A DNA stretch of 64,000 nucleotides. It comes from an uncultured Ruminococcus sp. GTDB taxonomy: Bacteria > Bacillota > Clostridia > Oscillospirales > Acutalibacteraceae. The DNA is taken from positions 20,949-84,948 of the forward strand of contig CACYIC010000003.1 in NCBI GenBank assembly GCA_902774325.1, given 5' to 3'. The translations under genes were made by a program, and so were the position numbers. Below the pieces are notes generated by a model. That model did no database searches. It was not told the origin of the DNA and saw only the letters and a list, made by a program, of their open reading frames with translations. Position 1 is the first letter of the stretch. Every line of letters starts with the position of its first letter. Shown in pieces: positions 39,665 to 49,755 of this stretch.

Positions 39665-40246
39665 TTATCTTTTGTCGATAACCTTATCTATCAAACCGTA
39701 TTCCAAAGCCTGCTGAGCGGTCATAAAATTATCGCGCTCCGTATCCTGCTTTACGATATCCAGGGGCTTGCCCGTATTCTCGGAAAGGATCCTGTTGAGT
39801 CTTTCCTTGATGTCGAGCATATATCGGGTATGGATCTCCATATCGGTCGCCTGACCCTGGAAGCCGCCGAGCGGCTGATGGATCATGATGGTGCTGTTGG
39901 GAAGCGCGATCCTCTTTCCCTTTGTTCCGGAAGAGAGAAGAAACGCGCCCATGCTGGCAGCCATGCCCATGCAGATCGTTGAGACGTCGCACTTGATGTA
40001 GCGGATAGTATCAAAAATCGAGAAGCCGGCGGTAACGGAGCCGCCCGGGCTGTTGATATACAGGAAGATATCCTTGGTGGGGTCTACGCTCTCGAGATAA
40101 AGCAGCTGAGCCACTACGATGCTCGCGGTGGTATCGTTCACTTCATCGGTGAGCATTACTATTCTGTCGTTGAGCAGGCGGGAGTAGATATCGTAAGAAC
40201 GCTCGCCGCGGTTGGTCTGCTCTACTACATAAGGTACCAATGCCAT
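39665..40246 (-). CDS. clpP: ATP-dependent Clp protease proteolytic subunit
   Basis: The peptidase partner of ClpX. The catalytic Ser is in [11 protein letters not shown], His in [13 protein letters not shown] and the Asp near TERDN. Started at ATG 40246 ([20 protein letters not shown]) it has 193 residues, the usual size; AAAGGATATG supplies the ribosome binding site. The frame is also open further upstream but with no conserved sequence. Confidence 0.96.
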   Translation of the reverse strand: MALVPYVVEQTNRGERSYDIYSRLLNDRIVMLTDEVNDTTASIVVAQLLYLESVDPTKDIFLYINSPGGSVTAGFSIFDTIRYIKCDVSTICMGMAASMGAFLLSSGTKGKRIALPNSTIMIHQPLGGFQGQATDMEIHTRYMLDIKERLNRILSENTGKPLDIVKQDTERDNFMTAQQALEYGLIDKVIDKR

Positions 40247-40334
40247 AATATCATATCCTTTCCAAAATATAAATATATGAATTACAAGGGTAATTATTCG
40301 TCTCGGGAGGATTATTTGGTGACGGTGTTTTCCT

Positions 40335-41546
40335 TTACGAGGGAACCGCTGCCTTGACCTTGTCGATCTCCATCTTGTACTGCTCGGCAAGCTCCGCGAA
40401 CTCCGCCTCAAGATCGGCGTCTGTCACCTCGATATTCTCCTTGCGGGCGATAGCCTCAAGGGCGAGTCTGAGCTTTACTCTCTTCTCCGCCTCATCCCTG
40501 TACATATTCTTGAGGGCGTCGAGATCCATTCCCATATAGGACATATAGGTTTCCATATTCATGCCCTGAGTGCGCAGACGCATATCAAAGTCGCGGATCA
40601 TCTCGTTCACCTGATTATCGTACATCGCCTCGGGGATCTCGCCCTGAGCGAGCTCCATGAGCTTCTCGGAAACCTGATTGTCGAGATCCTTCTCCGCCTC
40701 GTCGATAAGGCGCTTCTCAATTGTCTCTCTGAGCTCCTCCTTGTATTCCTCAAGCGTCCCCTTCTCGGATACGTCCTGAACAAATTCGTCGTCTACCTCG
40801 GGGAGCTCCTTGGACTTGATCTCGTGGAGCTTGATCTTGAATTCGGCTTCCTTGCCGGAAAGCTCCTCAGCCTGATAATCCTCGGGGAAGGTCACAAAAA
40901 TCGAGAACTCCTCGCCGGCGCTGTGACCGACAAGCTGATCCTCAAAGCCGGGGATGAAGCTGCCGCTGCCGAGCACGAGGTTGAAGCTTTCCGCCTTGCC
41001 GCCCTCAAAGGCTGTGCCGTCGACAAAGCCCTCAAAGTCGATCACAACGGTATCGCCGTTCTGAGCCGCTCTGTCCTCAACCGTAACAAGGCGGGAATTG
41101 CGGTCTCTTACCTTCTCGATCTCCTCGTTGATGTGATCCTCAGTCACCTCGGTGGACTTCTTCTCGATCTCGATGCCCTTGTAGCCGTCGATCTCGAGCT
41201 CGGGCTCGACTACGATCTCAGCCTTGAAGGTAACACCGTCCGCGTCCGCTTCAACGACCTCGACAGACTCGACGTTCACAAGCTTCAAGCCCGCTTCCTC
41301 AGACGCCTCGATGAGCGCGTCGGGATAGCAATCCTTGATCGCGTCGTCATAGAACACCTCGGTGCCGTACATCTTCTCAATGATCCTTCTGGGAGCCTTG
41401 CCCTTGCGGAAGCCCTGGATATTGATGCTCTTTACCTGTCTTTTGTAAACCCTGTTGATTGCCTTTTCAAAGGTCTCGCCGTCAATGGTGATGACCAGCT
41501 CGTAAGTATTTGCGGCGTCCTTTTTTGTTGTTTCCTTTAATGCCAT
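40335..41546 (-). CDS. tig: Trigger factor
   Basis: The ribosome-bound chaperone with prolyl isomerase activity. The N-terminal ribosome-binding signature ([17 protein letters not shown]) is intact, followed by the FKBP domain ([20 protein letters not shown]) and the helical C-terminal domain. The ATG at 41546 follows TGGAGG. The length, 403 residues, is slightly short because the C-terminus stops after the last arm helix (KVKAAVPS). Confidence 0.96.
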   Translation of the reverse strand: MALKETTKKDAANTYELVITIDGETFEKAINRVYKRQVKSINIQGFRKGKAPRRIIEKMYGTEVFYDDAIKDCYPDALIEASEEAGLKLVNVESVEVVEADADGVTFKAEIVVEPELEIDGYKGIEIEKKSTEVTEDHINEEIEKVRDRNSRLVTVEDRAAQNGDTVVIDFEGFVDGTAFEGGKAESFNLVLGSGSFIPGFEDQLVGHSAGEEFSIFVTFPEDYQAEELSGKEAEFKIKLHEIKSKELPEVDDEFVQDVSEKGTLEEYKEELRETIEKRLIDEAEKDLDNQVSEKLMELAQGEIPEAMYDNQVNEMIRDFDMRLRTQGMNMETYMSYMGMDLDALKNMYRDEAEKRVKLRLALEAIARKENIEVTDADLEAEFAELAEQYKMEIDKVKAAVPS

Positions 41547-41604
41547 TTTGAATTCCTCCAATTATTCTTTTTATCATGTTTCCTGATTTGTAGGTATTTA
41601 TATT

Positions 41605-41633
41605 ATTATATCACAAACAGCCTGATAAATCAA
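41605..41633 (-). promoter_or_regulatory. Promoter of tig-clpP-clpX
   Basis: On the minus strand TTGATT (41628-41633) and TATAAT (41605-41610) with a 17-base spacer. Confidence 0.8.
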
Positions 41634-41641
41634 GTGCGCGA

Positions 41642-42331
41642 TCATCTCACCAAAACCGGCATAAAACCGACTCTGTCGCATGAAATGAGGCGAAAATCTA
41701 TTCCCTTGTATTCGCCCTCGCAGGCAAGCCTGAAGCCTCGCTTTCCGTGGATATGCCCGTAGTAGCACTTTTTTATCTCATACTCCGACAATACCTCCAT
41801 GATCTCGGAGCACTCGATCCCGCGGTAGCAGGGCGGATAGTGAAGGAAAACCACGGGCTCCTTCCCTGTCGCCGCCGCGGCGTCGAGCGACATTCTGAGT
41901 CTGCCGACCTCGCGGTTGAGTACCTTTATATCCTCGGGAGTATCGTTTTCGAGAAACCAACCCCGGGTCCCGCATACCGCGAACTCTCCGACCTCATAAG
42001 CGTTGTTGAAAAGGATCGAGATCGAATCAAGCCCGTTTTCGGTCAGAAAGGCGTCGATCTTGCTCTTGGTTGCCCACCAGTAATCATGGTTGCCCTTGAG
42101 AAAAATCTTTTTGCCGGGCAGCTCATGAATAAATTTGAAGTCGGCGTAAGCCTCCTCGAGCTTCATTGCCCAGGAAATATCTCCGGCTATGACGACCGTA
42201 TCCTCCTCCGTGACGAGCTTTTTCCAATTTTCGCTGAGCCGCTGAGCGTAATTGTCCCAGCCCGCGAAAACATCCATGGGCTTTTCCTCGCCGAGCGAGA
42301 GGTGAGTATCCGCTATCGCGTAAAGCGACAT
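41642..42331 (-). CDS. Calcineurin-like metallophosphoesterase
   Basis: A metal-dependent phosphoesterase. The metal-binding motifs ADTHLS (residues 7-12), GDISW, GNHDYWW and GHIHGKRG are in the standard order. The family member is like uncharacterised Bacillus YpbG-type enzymes; substrate unknown. Its ATG overlaps the last base of the thrC stop codon. Confidence 0.88.
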   Translation of the reverse strand: MSLYAIADTHLSLGEEKPMDVFAGWDNYAQRLSENWKKLVTEEDTVVIAGDISWAMKLEEAYADFKFIHELPGKKIFLKGNHDYWWATKSKIDAFLTENGLDSISILFNNAYEVGEFAVCGTRGWFLENDTPEDIKVLNREVGRLRMSLDAAAATGKEPVVFLHYPPCYRGIECSEIMEVLSEYEIKKCYYGHIHGKRGFRLACEGEYKGIDFRLISCDRVGFMPVLVR

Positions 42332-43839
42332 CAGCCGATTCCCAGAGCAGAGAGCACAAACTCCCGCATGGCGTCGGGCTCCGTGACAGCGGAGAAGCGC
42401 GCCGTTTTGTCCTTGAGTCCCGCGAGAGGGGCGGGCACGGGCATTCCCGTGAGCTCGTTGAGCTTGTCGACCATCTCAAACTCGGTTTCGGGAAGATCGA
42501 TATCGGGAGCGACAGCCTCTAAAACGGCTTTCGAGAATTTGTAGGGGCTCGCGGTGGAGGCGATCACCGACGGGGTAAGGTCGCCGGTCTCCCTGACGTA
42601 CTGCTCGTAAACGCCGACCGCGACCGCGGTGTGGGTGTCGCAGAGATAACTCTCCTGAGTGAAGAGCCTGTTGATCGTCGCCTGAGTCTGCCTGTCGTCG
42701 CAGAAGCCGCCGTAGAATTTTTTGCCGATCACCGACTTGACCTCATCGGTGACCTCGTATTTGCCCTCGCCCTTGAGCGCGTTCATCCACGCGCGGGTAG
42801 CTTTGTCGTCGTTTCCGGTCAGATTGTAGAGCAGACGCTCGAGATTGCTGGAAACCAGGATATCCATCGAGGGCGACATGGTGGTATAAAACTGCCTGTT
42901 CTTATCGTAAACGCCCGTTTTGATAAAATCGGTCAGGACGTTGTTTGAGTTTGAGGCGCAGATAAATTTCTTTATCGGAAGTCCCATCAGGCTCGCGTAG
43001 TAGGACGCGAGGATGTTTCCGAAGTTGCCGGTGGGAACGACGACATTTATCGGATCACCGAAGGCTATCTTTCCGTCGTTGACCAGATCGCAGTACGCCG
43101 AAATATAATAAACGATCTGAGGAAGCAGTCTGCCCCAGTTGATCGAGTTGGCTGACGAGAAAAGCATATTGTTTTCCGCGAGCTTTTCCGAGATCTCGGG
43201 AGTCGTGAATATCCTTTTCACTCCGGTCTGAGCGTCGTCAAAATTGCCCTTGATCGCGCAGACGTTGACGTTTTTGCCCTCCTGAGTGTTCATCTGGTGC
43301 TTCTGCATGGGGCTGACGCCGTTCACGGGATAGAACACGATGATCTTTGTGTGTTCAACATCCTTGAAGCCCTCGAGAGCCGCCTTGCCGGTATCGCCCG
43401 AGGTAGCGACCAAAATCACCGCGTCCTTGCCGTCGCAGGTCTTTTTGAGCGAGCGGGTCAGAAGATGCGGGAGGATCTGAAGCGCCATATCCTTGAAGGC
43501 ACAGGTCGGACCGTGCCAAAGCTCGAGAATGTTGAGCGGTACTCCGTCAAGCTTTGTATACGCCAGGGGCGCGGGATTTTCCGAGCCGAATTTTTCGGCG
43601 GTGTAAGCGCTGTCAACGCAGGCTTCGATCTCTTCGGCGCTGAAATCTGTCAGGAAATCGGAGAAAACCTTCTTCGCCCTGCCCTTGTAATCCTCGCCGA
43701 GCAAGGTCTTGAAATCAGCCTCGCCGTACTTAGGAAACTCCTGAGGAACAAACAGACCGCCGTCCTTGGAAATGCCCTGAGCTATCGCCTGCGCCGAGGA
43801 GACAATCTCGGAGGCGTTCTGCGTACTGTTATACAACAT
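42331..43839 (-). CDS. thrC: Threonine synthase
   Basis: ThrC makes threonine from O-phosphohomoserine with PLP. The lysine lies in CAFKDMALQ; the phosphate loop VPTGNFGNI and the N-terminal YNSTQNASEIVSSAQAIAQG region mark the long (Fold II, type 2) form. The product is about 502 residues from the ATG at 43839, which has GGAAGG eight bases before it. It has its own promoter, no T-box or attenuator is visible in the short leader. Confidence 0.94.
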   Translation of the reverse strand: MLYNSTQNASEIVSSAQAIAQGISKDGGLFVPQEFPKYGEADFKTLLGEDYKGRAKKVFSDFLTDFSAEEIEACVDSAYTAEKFGSENPAPLAYTKLDGVPLNILELWHGPTCAFKDMALQILPHLLTRSLKKTCDGKDAVILVATSGDTGKAALEGFKDVEHTKIIVFYPVNGVSPMQKHQMNTQEGKNVNVCAIKGNFDDAQTGVKRIFTTPEISEKLAENNMLFSSANSINWGRLLPQIVYYISAYCDLVNDGKIAFGDPINVVVPTGNFGNILASYYASLMGLPIKKFICASNSNNVLTDFIKTGVYDKNRQFYTTMSPSMDILVSSNLERLLYNLTGNDDKATRAWMNALKGEGKYEVTDEVKSVIGKKFYGGFCDDRQTQATINRLFTQESYLCDTHTAVAVGVYEQYVRETGDLTPSVIASTASPYKFSKAVLEAVAPDIDLPETEFEMVDKLNELTGMPVPAPLAGLKDKTARFSAVTEPDAMREFVLSALGIG

Positions 43840-43875
43840 TTCTATCATCCTTCCTGTGTCATTAAACAACTATTT

Positions 43876-43904
43876 ATTTTACTACAAAAAAGAATGAATG
43901 TCAA
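43876..43904 (-). promoter_or_regulatory. Promoter of thrC
   Basis: On the minus strand TTGACA (43899-43904) and TAAAAT (43876-43881) with a 17-base spacer, about 36 bases before the ATG at 43839. Confidence 0.82.
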
Positions 43905-44040
43905 AGAAATCCGCGATTTTATGCGGTTTTTGGGGGATTTTCTTTGAATCCTTTCAATCCCGGGAAAAATAAAGCCGGTTTTTGTGCAAATTACTGTAAA
44001 TATAGTCCGCGCCGGGTCGGTTCTTCCGATGAACAGTCTG

Positions 44041-44421
44041 TCAGTACCTGTCGGCGGTAAAGGCGTTTTCATAATATTCCAGCTTTTCAACTTCCAGAGT
44101 GTTCTCATTTAGAAAAACCTCGCAGACGTCGAAGCGGAAAAATGCGTCCGCGCCGGTTTCGGCAATGAATATCGACGCCGTCCTTATTATCTTCATCCGC
44201 TTGCGGTGATCCACCGCCTCGTAAGGCTCGGTGACAGGATTCAAATGCCTCGTCTTGACCTCGGTAAAAGCTATTATATCTCCCTTTCGGGCGATGATAT
44301 CTATCTCTCCGCAGCGGTTCCTGTAATTTCTGGCAATGATCTTATATTTTTGCTTTTTCAAGTACCGAACGGCATAGTCCTCGCCTATATCGCCGATAAA
44401 TTTCGTCGTCCTTCGCATCAT
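44041..44421 (-). CDS. YraN/UPF0102 family nuclease-like protein
   Basis: A 126-residue endonuclease-fold protein. The conserved core is [22 protein letters not shown], then [22 protein letters not shown], which holds the Asp and the Glu-x-Lys of the PD-(D/E)XK-like site. Its biological role is unknown; it usually sits beside rnhB. The ATG overlaps the rnhB stop. Confidence 0.92.
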   Translation of the reverse strand: MMRRTTKFIGDIGEDYAVRYLKKQKYKIIARNYRNRCGEIDIIARKGDIIAFTEVKTRHLNPVTEPYEAVDHRKRMKIIRTASIFIAETGADAFFRFDVCEVFLNENTLEVEKLEYYENAFTADRY

Positions 44422-45041
44422 GGCGCCAATATCTTTTTCAAAAAGCTCGGGCGGTGGTACGGGCACGCGCCGTATTCCCTGATCGCCTCGATGTGCGCCT
44501 TTGTGCCGTAGCCCTTGTGCTTGTCAAAGCCGTACCGGGGATACTCCTCGGCATACCTGAGGAGAAGTCTGTCCCTTGAGACCTTGGCGAGTATCGAGGC
44601 GCAGGCGATCGACGCCGACCTCGCGTCTCCCTTTATTATATACTCGCTGTCGATCGAGAGCGGCGGGAGGCGGTTGCCGTCGATCATCGCGTAATCAGCT
44701 TTTACGGACAGACCCTCGACCGCGCGCTTCATAGCCAGCATGGTCGCGTTCAGAATATTGAGCTCCTCTATTTCCTCAACGGTGGCAAAGGCTATGCTGC
44801 AGGCTATCGCCTCGCTTTTGATAACGTCAAAAAGAGCCTCGCGCTTTTTTTCACTCAGCTTTTTCGAATCGTTGACGCCCTCGACGATCCTTCCCTCGGG
44901 AAGGATCACCGCCGCCGCGCAGACGGGACCCGCCAGGGGACCTCTTCCCGCCTCGTCAACTCCGCAGATCGCGGAATATCCGCGGCTTCTTGCCTCGTTT
45001 TCAAATTCCAGCCAGTTGATAACAGCTTTTTCCGCTTTCAT
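44418..45041 (-). CDS. rnhB: Ribonuclease HII
   Basis: RNase HII removes ribonucleotides from DNA and RNA-DNA hybrids. The signature [17 protein letters not shown] (about residues 23-39) carries the catalytic Asp-Glu pair, with the later Asp in MIDGNRLP. The length of 207 residues is typical. It overlaps the rbgA stop and the yraN start, giving a tightly packed operon. Confidence 0.96.
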   Translation of the reverse strand: MKAEKAVINWLEFENEARSRGYSAICGVDEAGRGPLAGPVCAAAVILPEGRIVEGVNDSKKLSEKKREALFDVIKSEAIACSIAFATVEEIEELNILNATMLAMKRAVEGLSVKADYAMIDGNRLPPLSIDSEYIIKGDARSASIACASILAKVSRDRLLLRYAEEYPRYGFDKHKGYGTKAHIEAIREYGACPYHRPSFLKKILAP

Positions 45042-45916
45042 TTCAATTCTCCGTTCGGCATTTCAACCGTTATTCTGCCGAGCTTCGCGGCTCGGAACTC
45101 GTCGAGCAGCATTATAGCGGCGCGCTCGGTATCAATTTCTCCGCCCGAGATCAGCATCCCGCGCTTTCTGCCGATAAGCTCCAGAAGCTCGTGAGAGGGT
45201 ATCGCTTCAAGCTCGACGTCCTCAAGCTTGAAGCGCTCGATAAACTCCGCGGGCTTGAGCGATTTCAAAAAGTCCAGAAGCCTCATCGCGAGCAGCTCGA
45301 TATCCATGACCTGATCCTTGACCGCTCCGGTAAAGGCGAGGTGCTCGCCCACGATCTGATCATCGAATTTCGGCCAGAGCACGCCGGGAGTATCCAGCAT
45401 CTCGAGGTTTTTGCCGATAGTGAACCACTGATTTCCCCTGGTAACTCCGGGACGATCCTCTACCTTGGCGCGGTTCTGACCGGAGATCCTGTTTATGAAG
45501 GAGGATTTTCCGACGTTAGGTATCCCCACGATCATTATTCTCATCATGGGATTTTTCATGCCCTTGCTCTGAAGCCTCTCGATCTTTTTTCTGAGCACCT
45601 GATTGACGGCGGCGGGGAATTTGTTGAGTCCTCTTCCGCTTTTGCAGTCGACCGCCACGGCGGTTATCCCCTGCTTTTCAAAATGATCTATCCACATTTT
45701 TGTAGCGGTACGGTTAGCCATATCGCACTTGTTGAGGAGAATGACGCGCGGACGGTTCTGAATGATATTGTTGAGGTCGGGGTTTCGGCTGCTGACGGGG
45801 ATACGCGCGTCGATGATCTCGGCGACCGCGTCGACCAGCTTCAGATTCGCCTGAATCTGCCGCTTGGTCTTGGTCATGTGACCCGGAAACCACTGAATAG
45901 TCTGTTTATCGCTCAT
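45038..45916 (-). CDS. rbgA: Ribosome biogenesis GTPase RbgA (YlqF)
   Basis: A circularly permuted GTPase needed for 50S assembly. The G motifs come in permuted order: LLNKCDM (G4) near residue 60, then [10 protein letters not shown] (G1) near 120 and DTPGV (G3) near 167. A C-terminal RNA-binding helical domain follows. The ATG at 45916 has GAGG upstream. Conserved neighbourhood lepB-rbgA-rnhB. Confidence 0.96.
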   Translation of the reverse strand: MSDKQTIQWFPGHMTKTKRQIQANLKLVDAVAEIIDARIPVSSRNPDLNNIIQNRPRVILLNKCDMANRTATKMWIDHFEKQGITAVAVDCKSGRGLNKFPAAVNQVLRKKIERLQSKGMKNPMMRIMIVGIPNVGKSSFINRISGQNRAKVEDRPGVTRGNQWFTIGKNLEMLDTPGVLWPKFDDQIVGEHLAFTGAVKDQVMDIELLAMRLLDFLKSLKPAEFIERFKLEDVELEAIPSHELLELIGRKRGMLISGGEIDTERAAIMLLDEFRAAKLGRITVEMPNGELK

Positions 45917-45982
45917 AACTGCTTCCTCTTTCAAAAAATCAAAGCCCATTTCGGACGGAAACAGGCTTCGAGTGTTCTTTGA

Positions 45983-46711
45983 TTAATAAAGATAACCGAA
46001 ATGGGTGGGCGGCCAGGCAACAAACTGAGCCTTGCCGATAACGTCCTTTTTGTCGATCAAGCCGATCCTTGTGCTTCGGCTGTCGAGAGAAACGGCTCTG
46101 TTATCACCCATTACAAAAATCTTCCCCTCGGGGATGACCTCCGGGATGACGTTGTCGCCCTGATTTCCCGAGAAGGTAGTGCCCTTGATATAGGGCTCGT
46201 CAAGCTCGATTCCGTCGACAATGATCCTGTCGTTCTCATAGTCGAGCTTAACCGTCTGTCCCTCGGTGGCGATAACGCGCTTGATGATCGGCTTTTCATA
46301 CTCGGCGCCGTGAGAAATAACTACGATATCGTTATTGTGCGGCGTATAGAGCATATCCGTAACGATAACCTTATCGTTTGTTGCGAGAGTATCGTTCATC
46401 GAGGTTCCTTCAACATCAACAAGGCGGAAAACGAACACCAGGAAAACAACCACGATCGCCACCGCGAAAATAACGCAGCGGATCCAATCGTACATCCCGG
46501 GCGCGAAGCCGTCGGGCTGCATTACCTTGAATTGCTTGTCGTTAAGCTCTTCCTCTATCGAATCCGGCTCCTCGTCCTTGAAGCTCATAAGTTTTTCGCG
46601 CATCGTATGCTTATCGTTTTTGCGCTTCGAATTGAAGAACATATCGGGGTTCATATCCGAAGCAAGATCGACGCCGCGCTTTTTTTCGCTGTTTTTGATT
46701 TCTTCGCTCAA
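45983..46711 (-). CDS. lepB: Type I signal peptidase (long N-terminal tail)
   Basis: Removes signal peptides at the outer face of the membrane. The catalytic Ser is in VEGTSMNDTL and the Lys in IIKRVIATEG; box E is MGDNRAVSLDSR. It has one transmembrane span preceded by an 80-residue acidic/basic cytoplasmic tail, longer than the second copy. The start is uncertain: I prefer TTG at 46711 (six bases after AGGTG), but GTG codons at 46714 and 46720 are possible. Confidence 0.9.
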   Translation of the reverse strand: MSEEIKNSEKKRGVDLASDMNPDMFFNSKRKNDKHTMREKLMSFKDEEPDSIEEELNDKQFKVMQPDGFAPGMYDWIRCVIFAVAIVVVFLVFVFRLVDVEGTSMNDTLATNDKVIVTDMLYTPHNNDIVVISHGAEYEKPIIKRVIATEGQTVKLDYENDRIIVDGIELDEPYIKGTTFSGNQGDNVIPEVIPEGKIFVMGDNRAVSLDSRSTRIGLIDKKDVIGKAQFVAWPPTHFGYLY

Positions 46712-46743
46712 CACAATCACCTGCTTATTGAATGGTCAATGGA

Positions 46744-46774
46744 TAAAGGGGAACTTAAGCAAGTTCCCCCTTTT
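46744..46774 (-). terminator. Terminator of rplS
   Basis: On the minus strand GGGGAACTT and AAGTTCCCC pair around a GCTT loop and are followed by TTTAT. Confidence 0.85.
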
Positions 46775-46788
46775 GTGTATTCGAGAAT

Positions 46789-47136
46789 TTACTTACGAAT
46801 CTGTTCCTTTACCTTGGCAGCCTTACCTACTCTGTCGCGCAGATAATAGAGCTTGCTTCTGCGAACCTTACCGTAGCGAACAACCTTGACGTCCTGTACG
46901 TTGGGGGAATGGAGAGGAAATACTCTCTCTACGCCAACGCCGTAAGCAACGCGTCTTACTGTAAAGGTCTCGGCTACGCCGCTTCCTCTCTTAGCGATAA
47001 CGGTGCCCTCGAACATCTGGGTTCTTTCTCTTTCACCTTCACGGATTTTTACGGATACCCTTACGGTATCGCCGATGCCGAACTCGGGGGTGGATTCCTT
47101 AACGGATCCGGCAGCGATTGATTTTAATGCGTCCAT
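46789..47136 (-). CDS. rplS: 50S ribosomal protein L19
   Basis: L19 lies at the 30S-50S interface. Conserved segments [30 protein letters not shown] and [11 protein letters not shown] are clear. The length of 115 residues is standard. It has its own promoter and a leader of about 100 bases. Confidence 0.97.
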   Translation of the reverse strand: MDALKSIAAGSVKESTPEFGIGDTVRVSVKIREGERERTQMFEGTVIAKRGSGVAETFTVRRVAYGVGVERVFPLHSPNVQDVKVVRYGKVRRSKLYYLRDRVGKAAKVKEQIRK

Positions 47137-47260
47137 TTTTTATCCTCCTAATATTTACCCGATATTCATACCTTCCACGGCAGCGGACTATCAGTTTCAA
47201 AATGGCGGCTGAGCCGCTGTTTGACCACGTCGCTGGAACGACGGAACCAAATTCCAGAAT
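47137..47260 (-). promoter_or_regulatory. rplS leader, possible autoregulatory RNA
   Basis: The region between the rplS promoter and ATG is about 100 bases long and includes GC-rich inverted segments (AGCGGCTCAGCCGC near 47202-47215). Firmicutes L19 genes often carry an RNA leader for autocontrol; I cannot confirm the consensus here. Confidence 0.4.
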
Positions 47261-47289
47261 ATTATATCACATCACAAATTATAATGCAA
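47261..47289 (-). promoter_or_regulatory. Promoter of rplS
   Basis: On the minus strand TTGCAT (47284-47289) and TATAAT (47261-47266) with a 17-base spacer. Confidence 0.82.
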
Positions 47290-47343
47290 GTGTTTTTTTA
47301 AATTATTTTCCGACGCGGCATATTTGCCGCTTATTACGACAGA

Positions 47344-47925
47344 CTACAGAAGCCGGAAGCGATCGAACGGGAAGAAAACCAGCGTTGCCTTGCCGACAAT
47401 GCTTTCCCTGTCGATCAGCCCGACACGTGAATCGCGGCTGTCCATCGAGTCGTTCCGGTTATCGCCCATCACGAACACCTTTCCCTCGGGGATCACCTCG
47501 GGGATATCGTAATCCGCCTCCTGTCTGCCGAAGGTCAGCCCGCCGTAGATGTAAGGCTCGTCGAGCTCTACCCCGTCTACGATCACCTTTTCGTTTTCGT
47601 AGTCGAGCCTGAGAGTCTCGCCCTCGGTGGCGATAACTCTCTTTATGAGGCGGCGTCCGTATTTCTCGGTCGGAGCGATCACGACGATATCGCCGTCCTC
47701 CGGAGTGTAAAACAGCTCCGTCAGAATAACGCGGTCATTGTTTACGAGGGTATCGAACATCGAGATACCGTCGACTCTTACGATGCGGAACACAAATATA
47801 AAGCACAGCGCCAGCACAACAAAGACGCAGGCAAAGCTCTTTGCCCAGTCAAGGATAACCACAGCCGCGCCGGAATTATTGGTTTCAAATCTGATTTTTG
47901 TTTTTTGCTCTGGCGATCTTTTCAT
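47344..47925 (-). CDS. lepB: Type I signal peptidase (short form)
   Basis: A second signal peptidase of 193 residues. The Ser motif is VDGISMFDTL, the Lys motif LIKRVIATEG, and box E is MGDNRNDSMDSR. One N-terminal transmembrane span (SFACVFVVLALCFIFVF). It is clearly a paralogue of the copy at 45983-46711, on the other side of rplS; the main difference is the short cytoplasmic tail. Confidence 0.93.
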   Translation of the reverse strand: MKRSPEQKTKIRFETNNSGAAVVILDWAKSFACVFVVLALCFIFVFRIVRVDGISMFDTLVNNDRVILTELFYTPEDGDIVVIAPTEKYGRRLIKRVIATEGETLRLDYENEKVIVDGVELDEPYIYGGLTFGRQEADYDIPEVIPEGKVFVMGDNRNDSMDSRDSRVGLIDRESIVGKATLVFFPFDRFRLL

Positions 47926-47996
47926 AAAACACTCCGAAATATTTTTTATGCTGTTATTCTACCGCATAAAAAGCCGCAAATCAAGCGGATCCGAGA

Positions 47997-48914
47997 TTAT
48001 TCACTCATTCTTCGCAGCTTTTTCAGAAAATCCTCAAAATAGCGCGGAAGCTCCGATTCAAATTCCAGATATTCGCCGCTTGCGGGATGAATAAAACCGA
48101 TTTTGCGGGCGTGAAGACATTGTCCGGTAAAATCGACCCTCTCGCGCCTGACGCCGTAGACCTGATCGCCCGCTACGGGATGACCGAGGTACGCCATGTG
48201 GACGCGTATCTGGTGGGTTCGCCCGGTTTGGAGCCTGCACCTGATATGCGTATAGCCCCCGAAGCGCTCGATTACGCTGTAGTGAGTTACGGCGTTTTTG
48301 CTGTTTTTGGCGGTCACGCACATCTTCTTGCGGTCGTTGGGATTCCTGCCAATGGGCGCGTCCACCGTGCCCTCGTCGTCCCTGATATTCCCGAAAACCA
48401 CAGCTTCGTACTCCCGCGTGAAGGAATGAGCCTTTATCTGCTCGGCGAGACGGATATGGGCAAAATCATTTTTGGCGACTATGAGCAGCCCGCTCGTGTC
48501 CTTGTCGATGCGGTGAACGATCCCCGGGCGCATGACGCCGTTTATCCCCGAAAGGCTGTCTCCGCAGTGATAAAGCAGGGCGTTGACCAGCGTTCCCTCA
48601 TAATTGCCCGCGGCGGGATGAACGACCATGCCCTTAGGCTTGTTGACAACGATCAGGTCGCTGTCCTCGTAGACCACCTCGATCGGGATATTCTCCGCCT
48701 TGGCTTCATAAGGGACAGGCTCGGGAACGGCGACGATGATCTTATCGCCGAGCCTGAGCTTTGTCTTTTTGCCGGCAGGCGCTCCGTTCACCCTCACCGC
48801 CTGCTGTTCGGCAAGAGAGGCGGCGGCGCTTCTCGACAGTCCCAGCCCTGACTCGGCTATGAATTTGTCCAGACGTATCCCGTCCAGACCGCAGACAAGC
48901 TCGTGCTCAGTCAT
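47997..48914 (-). CDS. Ribosomal large subunit pseudouridine synthase (RluD family)
   Basis: An RluD-type pseudouridine synthase. An N-terminal S4 domain (RLDKFIAESGLGLSRSAAASL) precedes the catalytic motif PGIVHRIDKDTSGLL with the essential Asp. The exact RNA site (RluC/RluD/YlyB type) cannot be told. It overlaps lspA by eight bases, the standard lspA-rluD arrangement. Confidence 0.93.
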   Translation of the reverse strand: MTEHELVCGLDGIRLDKFIAESGLGLSRSAAASLAEQQAVRVNGAPAGKKTKLRLGDKIIVAVPEPVPYEAKAENIPIEVVYEDSDLIVVNKPKGMVVHPAAGNYEGTLVNALLYHCGDSLSGINGVMRPGIVHRIDKDTSGLLIVAKNDFAHIRLAEQIKAHSFTREYEAVVFGNIRDDEGTVDAPIGRNPNDRKKMCVTAKNSKNAVTHYSVIERFGGYTHIRCRLQTGRTHQIRVHMAYLGHPVAGDQVYGVRRERVDFTGQCLHARKIGFIHPASGEYLEFESELPRYFEDFLKKLRRMSE

Positions 48915-49383
48915 TTTTGATATCCTTCTTCTTTTTAAGCGCGTCGCTGAAAAACAGGATATATATCACAAGTATCGCCACTCCGAAGGTGATGCAGTAG
49001 TCGGCGAAATTGCATATCGGCGGGAAAAACGAAAGGCTGATATAGTCGATAACGTAGCCGTAGAGCACGCGGTCGATGAGATTTCCGATGCCGCCGCCGA
49101 TAATAAGCCCCGCGCAGACATAAAAGAGCCTTCCCGACGGACGCTTTTTGAACATATAAAAGACGATCGCCGCGATCATGACCGACGTAAGAATCACAAA
49201 AAACCAGCGCATATCCTTGAACATCCCGAAGGCTACGCCTCGGTTCTCGGTGTAGGTGAGCTTGAGAAGTCCGGGTATCAATTCCAGATCTCCGGACAGC
49301 TTCAGATTACCTGAAACAAAAATTTTTATCAGCTGATCGGCAGCCGTGACTAAGATTCCGATCAAAATAGCAATAACGGGCAT
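48907..49383 (-). CDS. lspA: Lipoprotein signal peptidase
   Basis: LspA cleaves signal peptides of lipidated prolipoproteins; four membrane spans are visible. The catalytic aspartates are in GGGIGNLIDRVLYGYVIDYI, with NRGVAFG upstream. It is needed for lipoproteins in this window such as ZnuA-like and those at 27287 and 30049. Confidence 0.95.
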   Translation of the reverse strand: MPVIAILIGILVTAADQLIKIFVSGNLKLSGDLELIPGLLKLTYTENRGVAFGMFKDMRWFFVILTSVMIAAIVFYMFKKRPSGRLFYVCAGLIIGGGIGNLIDRVLYGYVIDYISLSFFPPICNFADYCITFGVAILVIYILFFSDALKKKKDIKND

Positions 49384-49755
49384 AAGTCCTCCGTTCCGGC
49401 GTCTTTGAGGCTTAGCTTAGTTCCGGGAAAAACAACGCGGTATCGCGGAAAAAGCTCCGCACTATTATGCGTTTTTCAATTATTAATCAAGCCCCGGCTC
49501 AAAGGCGCGGATGTTATAATATATTTAAATGCCTTTTCTATTCGTAAAAAGGCGCGGCAAAAAACCGCGCCGAATTACTTCAGGACGCCTCCGAAAGCTT
49601 CCGTTGTTCAGAGGCGCGAATAAACTAATAGTGGATTTATGTCAAAACGACGCCGCCGTACCGAAGTATAGCGAGGGGTCTTGACAGAAATATGCCGTGA
49701 AAGCCTCGCGCTTACGGGCGGCAAGAGATTACCGGAGTTGCCGTTTATCGGCGGA
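49384..49755. other. ileS-lspA intergenic region
   Basis: No gene is seen. It holds the ileS terminator (49546-49571). On the minus strand TTGATT...TAATAG with a 17-base spacer (about 49465-49493) may be the lspA promoter. Confidence 0.5.
49546..49571 (-). terminator. Terminator of ileS
   Basis: On the minus strand GGCGCGG and CCGCGCC pair around a TTTTTTG loop and are followed by TTTTTACG. Confidence 0.85.
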
